This document shows, in pieces, positions 10,465 through 20,899 of a stretch of DNA of 64,000 nt (positions are counted from its first letter, which is position 1; each line of letters opens with the position of its first letter). The notes under the pieces were generated by a model. That model did not search any database, was not told where the DNA came from, and worked only from the letters and a program-made list of their open reading frames with translations. Origin of the DNA: Craspedostauros australis (lineage: Eukaryota > Bacillariophyta > Bacillariophyceae > Mastogloiales > Achnanthaceae); the NCBI GenBank assembly GCA_026770025.1, contig JAMXDE010000015.1, positions 1,240,001-1,304,000 of the forward strand. Direction: 5' to 3'. Position numbers and translations under genes: made by a program.

Positions 10465-12777
10465 ATGAGAACGGGCGAGCTGATTTCTCTTTGGTTGGTT
10501 GCCTGGGACATTCGCGGCTGGGCGTGGCAAAGTCATCGGCCGTCACCCAAAACGGGCAGCTACCTGTGCTCTTTCAGCCGGCCCGCGCTCATCCCGATCA
10601 AGCACTATGTGGCTCGTACACAGGATGCTCGTACATACTTGCATGTACATGCTGGTACCAACATCGAACATTTACAGCTGCTGGAGCCCCGCCGACATGC
10701 ATTTCAGCCCAGACTTCGGCAGGAATCCGGCGCTGCCTGGATGGCAAAGCCCATCACTCGAAGGAAACAACAGAACTTGTGCGTGTGCGGAGCTAGTCAT
10801 TTGGTTTGCTTTGCACAAGTTTGCGCCAGTGCTGGAATGGCCATAAACCACAAACCGAACAATCCTGATTCGTTGTCACAAATCATCTGCCGCTGCACGA
10901 ACATGACGTCGACACCTTCACCTTTCTCGTTTCCAACCTCGTCGGCGCCAGCTCCTCATGCCACCCCGCACCCTACCATCGTCACCACTGCCAACGTTAT
11001 CACCAACTGGGGCAACGCCGCACCCACATTGCCAACCCTGAGCAAGGACGGCAGCAACATCAAACCGCATCTCGATTCACCGGCAAGCGCCCTGACATCT
11101 CTCACCGACATCAACTTCTTGCTCAGCACTCTTGAAGCCTCGGCGGTTGCAGATCGTGTCAGTGGTGGCATTCATACCCCGCGAGCATTAGCACACATCG
11201 TTCCAACACAGATGAGCACCCCAGGCCTCAGCAGCAACAGCAACAGCACCTGCAGCAGCAATCACAACAACCAAGCCAGGAGCGAAACCACCACCAGCGC
11301 TCGCGAGACCAACACCGGCAATCGTCCTCTCAACCAGGGAGGAAGTCAAGATGCAATTGAGTTGTTCTCTGGTTGGACACCGGGAGAAAAGACCAAGAGT
11401 CCCGTCTCATCAGCCGTCATCAGCGCTATTACCGAAAATATCCTATCCCAGATAGACCATGACATCTTCGGAGATGGCATCGAAATTGGTCAGGCCAGCA
11501 TCGGCAGCAGAACCAACGGCAACCCTCTCACACCGACTATGCCATCCTCACCCTTTGAAGCATTCGCATCTTCTGTCGCACCTTCTGCTACGGAACCTTC
11601 GCACCATTCTCGTTCTTGTCATTCTGACAAAGTGGGAACTGATCGCCGACCAAGACAGATCACGCCCGTCAAGGCGGCCGCAACATCCAACGAGCAGTCA
11701 CAACGATCGATGACCGATCCGTTGTGCGACCTTTTCGAGCCCAGACCCATCGAGTTCATGATGCTGGTGGCGAATAACGGGGCCGACGAAGGCGATGGCA
11801 TGCACAATTTCCCCCTTTGGATGTCGGCCGATCAACCACCACGTTCGACCACTTCTCCAAATGGACCCGTCATCCATACCGACATGGTCAACAACGATGG
11901 AGCGAAGAGGTCATCAGCACACATCAGCACTGCTGCAACCTTGTCTGCGTCGCAGCAGCACACCATCGCAAACGACGAGTTCGTCCCCAGTCCACCCAAG
12001 CGGGCACGTCACGACCCACAACTTGCGACACCCAAGCGCCAGCCAGATGCGATGGATGCCAAGTTGCAGGCTTCTTGCCACGGCAAGCAGGTGATGAATC
12101 CACCGGTCTTGGAGCTCAACGCTGCAGCCAGCAAGTACGGCAGCAACAAGCCAAACAACGCGGCCGGGGCATCCCTGGCACAGGCAGCCGACAACTTCAA
12201 TTTGCAGCAACCCAAACAGGGGCCACCATCTCCATGTTCTCCAGCTGCAGCATCTGCCGCTGCGGGAACCATGGAACCTCGCTTTCGAGGATACCAAGAA
12301 GACCAGTGGAACGAGCGGTACAGGCAACTGGTCGCATTCCTGAAGGTGCACGGTCATTGCCAGATCCCGCATCGCAAGAATGAGAAGGAGTCGCTGTCGC
12401 GTTGGTGCAAGCGCCAGCGGTACCAGTTCAAGCTGATGCAGGAGGGCAGGCCATCCACGATGACCCTGGAGCGCGTCGAAGCTTTGAACAGGATCATGTT
12501 CGTCTGGGACTCGCACGGTGCCATTTGGGAGGAGCGCATCCAGGAGCTGCGAGAGTTCCGCCAGCAGAAGGGACATTGCAGCGTCCCCAGCCACTACCCG
12601 CCCAACCAGAAGCTGGCGACGTGGGTGAAATGCCAACGTCGGCAGTATAAGCTGTTCCGTTCTGGGATGAAGTCGAACATGACCATGGAACGTGCCGTGC
12701 GGTTGAATCAACTCGGATTCGTCTGGGAGCTCCGCTGTCATCCCACCAACCCCGCGTACATTGGCTCATCCTCATGA
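10465..12777 (+). CDS. Helicase-associated (HA) domain protein, no helicase
   Basis: A frame of 770 codons from the ATG at 10465. In-frame ATGs at 10837 and 10903 are alternative starts (646 and 624 residues), and the composition after 10903 is more typical. The body is Ser/Thr/Asn/Pro-rich and probably disordered. The C-terminus carries two HA repeats of about 70 residues (about 606-680 and 683-755), with the WNERYRQLVAFLKVHGHC and W..RQR/CQRRQYK signatures and the terminal F-V-W motif of each repeat. HA domains are three-helix, putative nucleic-acid-binding modules, expanded in diatoms and seen in some actinobacterial helicases. No DEAD/DEAH or other helicase motif is present, so a DNA-binding or transcription-related role is likelier than unwinding. 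No intron is needed. Confidence 0.8.
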   Translation: MRTGELISLWLVAWDIRGWAWQSHRPSPKTGSYLCSFSRPALIPIKHYVARTQDARTYLHVHAGTNIEHLQLLEPRRHAFQPRLRQESGAAWMAKPITRRKQQNLCVCGASHLVCFAQVCASAGMAINHKPNNPDSLSQIICRCTNMTSTPSPFSFPTSSAPAPHATPHPTIVTTANVITNWGNAAPTLPTLSKDGSNIKPHLDSPASALTSLTDINFLLSTLEASAVADRVSGGIHTPRALAHIVPTQMSTPGLSSNSNSTCSSNHNNQARSETTTSARETNTGNRPLNQGGSQDAIELFSGWTPGEKTKSPVSSAVISAITENILSQIDHDIFGDGIEIGQASIGSRTNGNPLTPTMPSSPFEAFASSVAPSATEPSHHSRSCHSDKVGTDRRPRQITPVKAAATSNEQSQRSMTDPLCDLFEPRPIEFMMLVANNGADEGDGMHNFPLWMSADQPPRSTTSPNGPVIHTDMVNNDGAKRSSAHISTAATLSASQQHTIANDEFVPSPPKRARHDPQLATPKRQPDAMDAKLQASCHGKQVMNPPVLELNAAASKYGSNKPNNAAGASLAQAADNFNLQQPKQGPPSPCSPAAASAAAGTMEPRFRGYQEDQWNERYRQLVAFLKVHGHCQIPHRKNEKESLSRWCKRQRYQFKLMQEGRPSTMTLERVEALNRIMFVWDSHGAIWEERIQELREFRQQKGHCSVPSHYPPNQKLATWVKCQRRQYKLFRSGMKSNMTMERAVRLNQLGFVWELRCHPTNPAYIGSSS

Positions 12778-14076
12778 TCAAGGGGGTGCTGTGACAAGAG
12801 CGGATCGTACGAGCCACTCGTTGGAGTAGTGGAGTATTGTAGGTAGTAGTACATAATATAACAATATATTATACAGACAAATATGCAAATATGTCACAAG
12901 GAAGTTTCATTTCTCGATTGTGCACCGTGCGCCATGTTCGTGTTGTATTCTAGAATAGTATAATATGCAATTCGAGCATAATTGTGTGCGCTCCTGGTTG
13001 GTTAGCTCGACCCAGCAATACCCGAGAGCATGTCAATGAGAAGCAGACACGAAAAGCGTAGGTGGAGCAGAGTATTTGTGGTCGTGTTCATGGCGCGAAG
13101 CATGGATACAATGGTGGACGCGCAGGGGACTGCCACGCAAACAAACCGGACATCGGCGTGGTGGGCTTTTCTTTTTCTGTGGAACTCGCTTCTTTGAATC
13201 CGAGCTGCGCATACGAGATGCGCGAGAAGATCGATTCGGGCTACAGAGTGATGGTATCGTCGTTTGTTTGGTGGGGATCTTCAAACACAAATCTTGTGAA
13301 GGAGCGACTTGAGCGCAACTGCGCCATGGTCGAGGATATTGATGGGGATGGAAGTTGACGAAGAATGATTGGCTTGCTTGCGACCTCTAGATTCCTGGCA
13401 ACAGTTTCCCTCCTCGAAGTAATCGCAGCAGTCGATCACATGGACGACCCATTGGAATGCATTATTGCTTCGAAACAACACAGCGAATTGCTGCACAGCC
13501 AATGGGAGAGTCGCGTTGTGCGTTGGGTCGCGTGGAGATCTTGCGCAGTTGTGGTCGATTCTGGGAGTGGGTGTGGAGGGAGAAGATCAGCACAGGAACA
13601 TGCAGACAGAGAGAGGCGACCGACACGAGATCGACTGTGTCCGAGGCCCAACGGTTGTGGTGGTTGGAATCATTCTGGGCATCCACAAGAGGAAGGAGAA
13701 CAGAAGTACTACACGATCTGTTGTACAAAACGGCAGCAGCAGCAAAGGCAGACGGCAGCACACAAGAGTCTCTTCAGAGATAGCGGAGTTACCAACCTGT
13801 GCCGTTGCGGAGAGAGAGAGAGAGAGACAGTGGATCCATCACATCGATCTCGGAACTGGCCGCAAAGCTACGGTCATCTGTCATTGGCGTGGCCGAGACA
13901 TTCATCCCAACAACTCGCGCGCAACCACCTACACAGTATTCTCGACGATTATTGTGGAGTACTCCACCACACTCCACCACACTCTGCTATATTCTACTCA
14001 ACGCTTACTTCACCGCACACACGCACACACGCACGCATAACTGTGGAAGCCATAGCAGAGAAAGAGCAACGCAATC
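12778..14076. other. Intergenic region upstream of the golgin gene
   Basis: The first 200 bases are AT-rich (3' region of the HA-domain gene). The rest holds overlapping frames on both strands with no recognisable product. A (GA)n tract lies at about 13811-13829 and a CA/CG-rich tract at about 14018-14037, just before the golgin start. Confidence 0.45.
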
Positions 14077-17000
14077 ATGTGGAACAGCTTTGCCGAAAAG
14101 GCCAAGTCGCTCGCGGCGAACATCGACAAGCAGATCAATGACTCGGTCGGCATGGATGATAATGGCAAACCAGCAACTGCCGAAGCTGCTGCGACGACGC
14201 CCTTCCATGCCAACCCAGCATACAACCACAGCGTCAGCAGCACCAGCTCCAATGCTGCGCCATCGTCCGTGAACAGCGCAGCGGCGCCTGCGCAGAAGAT
14301 CGTCTCGCCGAACAATGCATGGGATGATTTCAACGACGATTTCGGAGATGATTTCGGAGCAGAAAAGAAAGCACCAGCGAAGGCTGTGGCGACACCGCCG
14401 ACGTCGCAAGGTTCCAAGTTAGCTCTGCCAGCAGCAACCAAAACGGCAGCGGCTCCGGTGGCAACCCCAACGATGAAGCAGCAGCAGCAGCCAGGTCCGT
14501 TGAAAATGGCAGATGTCCCTGTGAAACCATCGTCGAATGATGTTGGCGGAGTCGCGTCAGTTACAAAGGCGAAGCTTGCCACGCTTGAGAAGGATGATGC
14601 CGATGCCGCTCCCACTGAAAATGGTTGGTCTGCGGAAGACGATGATATTGACGTCGATGTTGAAGTGGATGTGGATGTTGACGTGGATGCGAATGAAATA
14701 GATGATGCTGGCGCAGCTGCTGCAGCGAAGTCCGTTGACAATAAGGCTTCAGAAGAGGCCGCGAAAGTGCCGACGGAATCAACCAAAGAACCAGCAGTCG
14801 ATCCAACACCACCCACGCCAACAGAAGATACCGCTCCCGCTGTGCCTGAAACCGAGGCTGCAGCAAAGCCATCCGAAGCACAAGAAGAAGAAGCACCGCC
14901 GTCAGAGGCAAAGGTTGCAGATGACGCAGTTCAAAGCCCGATTGTTGCTCCCACCGAGCAACCACAGACCAAAGAGGCCACTTCCACACCAGCAGTTCAA
15001 ACCGAGGAGTTGCCAGCCGATGACGTTGACAAAGAACCGATCCCAGAAACTCCGGCAAAATCCTCTTCTTCCGCGGCGACTCTGTCTGTGGCCTCGAACT
15101 TGTTCTCCAGCGTGACCAAGGCGGTTGGCACACCCGCATCGGTATCCCAACCGGAACCGAGCGACAGCGTGCGCAACCTACAGCCGACCACGTCATCCAC
15201 GGGAGTCGCGCTCAGCTCTGCTTCCAGCATGTTCTCCTCCTTCTCCAAGGCGGCGCCGTCCTTGGGATCCTCCTTCCTGCAGAAGGCAGATGCGCTCATC
15301 ACGCAGGCGGTGGAGAATGACGATGCGCCCACCGATCAGCTACCGCAGACGGCCGAAGCGAGCGATCATGATTTCGATGTGGGCGATGGAGATGGCGGTT
15401 GGGATGACGATCCTGACATCGATCAAATTGATAGCAAGGATGACGCCACCACCAGCAAGGACGCAGCCACGCCATCCACCCAAGATGCTCCCACGAGCAA
15501 CGGAAAATCGCCGGCAGAAGCAGCGCAACCAGACACGGGATTAGCGATCGACAAGAAATCAAGAGCCGAAGCGCCGGCGGCACTGTCAAAGAGCGCACCA
15601 CCGATGACGCCGGACACGGGATTTTCCAATGGCGGTGCCACAACCACATTCACGGACCCATCCAGCACGGCCATGGCGGACATCAGTGCGACCGCAAACG
15701 CGGAGGGTGATGCAGCTCTGAAGAAGCAGATCGAAGAACTCAAAACGCTGGTCCACTTGCGAGAAAATCAGCTCAGCAACAAGGCGGAGCAGCTCACGGA
15801 ACTTCAGTCCATGTGGGAGACCGACGAGGCCGAACTCAAGAGGCAGATTCAGAACACAAAGGACGAAGCCAAGAAGCGCATCCAGCGAGCCAAGGAACGC
15901 TGCGAGGCTGCCGAGGCGAAGTTGACGGCGAAGGCGCACCAATCCTCCGAGAGCAGCGACAAACAGGCTGAGATTATCGCCGAGCTGCGAGATGAAGGTC
16001 AGAAGCTCGCCATCAAGCAGTCGGAGATGGAGAAAATCGTGCGCCAAACCAAGACGGAGGTGCGAACATTGAGCATCAGCTTGGAAAATGAGACCATCGA
16101 GCGCGAAAATGCGCAAGAGCAGGTGGAGGAACTCACGGCGGAGCTGAAGGCGACGAAGGAGGCGCTCACTTCGGCGCGCAAGGGAGAATCGACTGCGGGA
16201 AAACTGGAGAACGATCTGCTCGAGGCGCGATCCGACGCCGAACTGAAGGCCGCGCAGATCCTGACGTTGGAGCAGGAGATCAAGGAGCTCAAGGCGCAGA
16301 CGAAGGACATGAAGACGACGGCGCAGATGTCGCAGAAATCGGCTGCCATCGAAGCCGCCAAGGAATCCAAAAAGCTGCGTCGCGAGCATAATGACATCAT
16401 CGCCGACTTGGAGCAAAAGCTCCGCGCCAAGGAGAAGGACGCCGCGGCAAGCGAGGATGCCTTGCAGAACGAAGTCAGCGAGATGAGGAAACGATGGGAG
16501 GACGCCGTGCGCCGAAACGATGGTAGGTTCTGTCGCACAAATTCGTCTGCGAATGCGTCATGTGTTTGCGTTCCTGTGTCACACTGCAAGATCATGTTGC
16601 TTACCCTCGCACGGCTCGACGTCATGGCGGCATCATTCCACTCACATGACAATTGTTGTGCTCAATTATACATCTGGTACTCTTCTCCATATTCTGTCCA
16701 TGCTCGCAGCGCTGAGCGTGGATATCGAACAAAGCACAGCACCGTTGCTGCGCCAGCTGGACAGCAAGGAACGTCAGCAACGCGCCAGAGCAAAGCTGTG
16801 GGAAGAAACAGAGATCAGCTTGCGATCTGCGCTTGACGAAGCTGTTATCAAGAGCGAATCGTCCAACAAGGAGTTGGGTGAATTGAAGAGCCAGGTGCAT
16901 CGGTTGGAGGTAGTGGCGGGTGAACGTGACAAGGCCCACAACGCCTTGCGGATCAGGTACGAAGAAAACTTGGAGACGACACACGCGTTGCAAAAGAAGA

Positions 17001-17863
17001 TGAAGGTGATGGAGGAGGAGGCGGAACGACGACAGAAGGACTACCTCGAGATGGAACGCTTGGCCAATGAAGGCGTTGCGCGGGTTCGCAGCGAGATGAC
17101 TCAGACCGTGATGGACAGCGAGGAACGGTACCGCAGCCAGATCGATCGGTTGGAATCGAGCTTGACGACCGAGCGAGAAAAGAAGGGCCAGCTCGAGCAG
17201 CAGATCCAGCAGCTGCTGGACAATGCCGCCAACACCTTGATGGCAGCACCGGTGAAGACTATCCGCGAAGCCAAGCCGAAGAAGCTGCGCAAGGCAGAAG
17301 GTCAGGCAGATATTCTGGCGGGTGCCCTCGTCGGATTGGACGACGGCAACGACGAATACAACGACGATAATGACGATGACGACGACGATGATGAAGACAC
17401 GGCAATGAACACAGTGTCATCGGCAGGCGAGCAAACAGGAATTGCAAGCTTCGCGGCGCACGAGCAGCTCACATCGAAGCTGAAGGTGGCGCAAGTGGAG
17501 TGCAAGGCCCTGCGCGCCAGTCTTCGGGAATCTGAAAAGACCAGAGAGCAGCTGCTGGAAGAGCTCGTTACGGAACGAGGTGCGAAGGAGAAGCTGAGCA
17601 GCATGGATGCCAGGGTGCAGGAGCTGGAGCAGGACAACATGGAGCAGGCGCAGGAAATCCAAGGCCTCCATTCCGACATTGTAGATGTGAAGGAGCTTTA
17701 CAGGAACCAGCTGAACATGCTCCTGGAGGAAAAGGCGGTGGCGGTCATGCAGCCTGAAGCACCAAACTCGCCAGAAGGGGCCGATAACACGCCGGCGCCA
17801 CAAGCACAAGAGGGTGATGATAATCCTGATACTGCTGTTGTTCTTGAAGATGGGGGGCAGTGA
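14077..17863 (+). CDS. TMF1: TMF1/ARA160-like golgin, two exons
   Basis: Exons 14077-16522 and 16710-17863 give 1199 residues. The 187-base intron (GTAGGT...GCAG) removes an out-of-frame insert; the join reads RRNDALSVDIEQSTAPLLRQ, the most conserved segment of TMF golgins. The N-terminus (MWNSFAEKAKSLAANIDK) is an amphipathic helix like that of TMF1. Residues about 75-540 are disordered and acidic, with WDDFNDDFGDDF and Val-Asp repeats. Coiled coil runs from about 548 to 1000. An Asp-rich linker lies at about 1025-1046. The C-terminal coiled coil at about 1066-1156 (DIVDVKELYRNQLNMLL) matches the TMF TATA-binding/Rab6-binding region. Known TMF1 is a Golgi tether that binds Rab6. Note that the first exon alone ends in-frame at 16836, so unspliced RNA would give a truncated protein. 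Confidence 0.9.
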
Positions 17864-18655
17864 GACCAAAGAGCGAAGCGAACAGCCCGAGCCTTTGGCA
17901 CCAAAACCGTGGCCACGCATCGCGCATCCCAGCACATCAGAGAGAAGGCGAAGGTATAAGCAAAAGTAGGAAAGCAAACAGGTCACACTTGTGACACATT
18001 GGTGAACAACTATCGCGGGGTGACGAAGGTCCCTTGATCATTCTCACATCAGTTGTCGAACAAAACGCAACGGGGAAAAACAGAATACGAGTCTCGTGCG
18101 TTTTTTTGCGCTCGTCAGCAGGAGGTTTCCTTCACATCGTGTGTTTTGGCAGTCAGCGTGTTTCGACGATCGCTGTCTGTTTGTTCATTCAACAGAGTAT
18201 GGTCTGTCTGTCTGTATGTATGTCTGTCTTTGTTCCACAAACCAAATCCGGAAACTTCCGAAACAACCAATGTGTTCGCATGGGTCGATAATCCAGGATA
18301 TCCGTGAATCGACTGGGACGAGAACCCTCTTTTCTCGACACGGGATTGGAATCACAACTTCAACTCGCCAACCGACACAACCGCCATCTCCGCATCTCTG
18401 CCACAACATGACATCAACGTAGTTGATGGGTCGGAGATCTTTCCATCACACGACTACTCACAGCAACTTGTCGGCGGATGGCACTGTACGACTACTAATG
18501 CATACGACTATAACAGTATTATACGTCAGAAGTTAACGTGATAGAACAGCAAGGAGGTTGGAGAGCACAATCATCCAGGCAGCCACAGCACCACAACAGG
18601 GACGCACAGAGAGATCGAAGAGCGAAATCGGGCTTTCTGCCGGATCGAATTCACA
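17864..18655. other. Intergenic region
   Basis: 3' region of the golgin gene and leader of the hydrolase gene. A short TGTCTG/TATG-like simple tract is at about 18198-18232. No gene seen. Confidence 0.5.
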
Positions 18656-20477
18656 ATGCGGATACGGATCTTGCTGCCGTTGCTCCGCGTGCTGGTGCTG
18701 GCGGAGGCATGCAAGTCATTCTCCATCAAATCGAAATCATGGTCGTTCCAGGGTCATGACATCGCCTACGAGATCAGCCGCGGTCTGTCGCGGCGGCAGC
18801 TTGGCGGACAGAGTGGGCAAGGACTGCAACAGCCAAGCAATGCGCAAGAGGTGCAGGGCGAGGCTCTGGAAGACTTGGCGCCGATTCTCGTCGATTATTC
18901 GAAGGAACCGATCATCCTCCTCAATGGATTTGGTGTCGGATCGTTCCATCAGCACAGGTTGATTGAGGAATGGTTCACGGACGGCACCGACCAGCGCGAT
19001 CGATTGGTCTACTGCATTGACTACCTGGGACAAGGCAAGAGTTGGCCCATGGATTGCGACGATGGCAATTCTCCCAACGAATGCGGCTTGATCTATTCTG
19101 CAGAAACGTGAGTTGATGCGGCCTGTGCGGGCTGCTGGAAATGAATTGTGCAATATCTTCTTCGGTGCTCTCATTGCATGCTCCACGAAGTACACAGCTC
19201 TGACTGCTGCCATGCGCAACTCCACCCAATTCAACATCACTTCAAATGCTCACCGAAATTGTGTTGACGCACATATGGACAATACATGTCTGCGTTCTAC
19301 CGCACTCTCGATTGCCACACACAATTCATGTTAGCTGGATTGATCAATTGACGACCTTCATTGAGCAGGTCGTGTTGAAGAATGCCAAGGCGCAAGGAGG
19401 AACTGCGACGAAAGTGCACCTGGTGGGCAACTCGGTCGGCGGACACCTTGCGGCGCACTTGGCGGCGCGCAGACCTGACCTGGTCGAAAGCATTTGTCTG
19501 CTGAATCCGACTCCGGTGTGGGGTCTGAACCTTCCAGGGTGGTCCGGTGTTTTGCCACCGCCGTCGATACCGCGACGCATCGGACGGTACCTATTCGATC
19601 GCATTCGTGACTTGGGAACCATCGAACAGTATCTCAAGGCTGCGTACTCAAACACGAAGGCGTTCAATACGGAGCTGGTGAGTTCGATTTCCGCCAAGGT
19701 CGTTGATGCTGCTTCATTTCCTGCTGCGATACGAGTCCGACAAAGATGATGATGCTTCACCGCTTTCTTGTTTTCAGAGAAGCGCAAGCCCCCACAACAT
19801 ACCCCTGTGCGTCATCGGTCTACATTTCTTCCACACAAATTCTGTACGCACGTTGGGTATGCTGCAGTTGAACGATCCGCATCGTATTCACGTATCAATT
19901 GTCACCAGCAATAACAATATACCCTCGTGACTTCGCAACTCACGATTATTCATGCGCCACACTTTTGCTTACCACACACTGTGGGCTGGATCAATAGATG
20001 AACCAAATTCGAGGTTGCACCTTGGGCAATGGAGGACACGCTGCATTCGCCTCCATCCTCTGGTCTCCACCGTTGCAGGTACCTGGAATCCAAAAGCGCA
20101 AGCCGGATTTCAAGGATTGCCTGCGAGCGGTGAACTGCGATGTGATGCTTGTCTTCGGCAAAGATGATCCATGGTGCAAGCCAGCCTTCGCAAAGGCCAT
20201 GATGGAGGCCTTGGACAAGCGTCTGCCTGGAAAGGTGCATCGTTACATCGAGATTGAGAACGCTGGCCATTGCCCGAATCATGAAGCGCCGAAGGCGGTT
20301 GCGAGCATCTTGGACGCCTGGATCGGATCACCGACCGCACGCGACCAATCCAGCCTGACAATCGTGCATGGGCGCCAAGCACATCACGAGGCTTGGGCAA
20401 CAACGCACGTCGAAGAAAAGGAGGCCAGCGATATTCCAGTGAGTTTCATAGATCGTTTGGCGGTCCAATTCCTTTAG
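18656..20477 (+). CDS. Pheophytinase-like alpha/beta hydrolase, three or four exons
   Basis: Exons 18656-19107, 19335-19677 and 19998-20477 splice at GTGAGT...TTAG and GTGAGT...ATAG into 424 residues. The N-terminus is a hydrophobic signal-like segment (MRIRILLPLLRVLVLAEAC), consistent with targeting through the ER, possibly to a complex plastid. The oxyanion-hole segment LNGFGVGSFHQ is near residue 88. The nucleophile elbow GNSVGG (Ser about 183) is followed by LLNPTPVWG, like the pheophytinase LLNATPFWG. The acid is in GKDDPW (about 320) and the catalytic His in AGHCPNHEAP (about 353). Plant pheophytinase removes phytol from pheophytin during chlorophyll breakdown; the same substrate here is inference. 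A further GTGAGT at 20439 could splice to 20559 (ending VENWTFRESR at 20594) or to an acceptor at about 20529, changing only the tail. Confidence 0.8.
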
Positions 20478-20594
20478 GGGCAATGGAGTGTCATGCGATG
20501 GACGATTTTAGCGGGCGCCGACATTGCAGCGACCCTCTGACGATTTCATGCCTTCAAGTTCGTTGAGAACTGGACATTTCGCGAATCGCGATGA

Positions 20595-20899
20595 TGGTAG
20601 ATTTGGCGATGAAACTCCATCATGTTCCGCCAATCCTCATAGAATAGAAGAAGAACAGAGAGCGTGGAACCCAACGAGGAAGCAATGATGTGTACGACTA
20701 TGCCACAGCCTGGAGCACGAGAACATGCGCGAAGGCTACACGGATTGAGCAGTTTCGAGCAGCGCGCGAGATCTTTGCAGGCAAACGAATCTCGAGTACG
20801 TGGATTCATTCATGGGTATAAGCCTCGACAAATCCGATGGTACGGTACAAGTCGAGTCATCGTACTCATATTTGTTGCTTCGTGTATTTACAGTAACTA
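20595..20899. other. Short intergenic region
   Basis: Lies between the hydrolase gene and the 3' end of the convergent ATPase gene. No coding or RNA signal seen. Confidence 0.4.

Noticed and set aside
13365-14141. 258-codon plus-strand frame before the golgin
   Set aside because: Overlaps the golgin start in another frame, is composed of simple repeats and shows no domain.
15586-16416. Leucine-rich minus-strand frame opposite the golgin coiled coil
   Set aside because: Leu-Arg-Leu composition is the expected antisense reading of Glu/Lys/Ala-rich coiled-coil codons.
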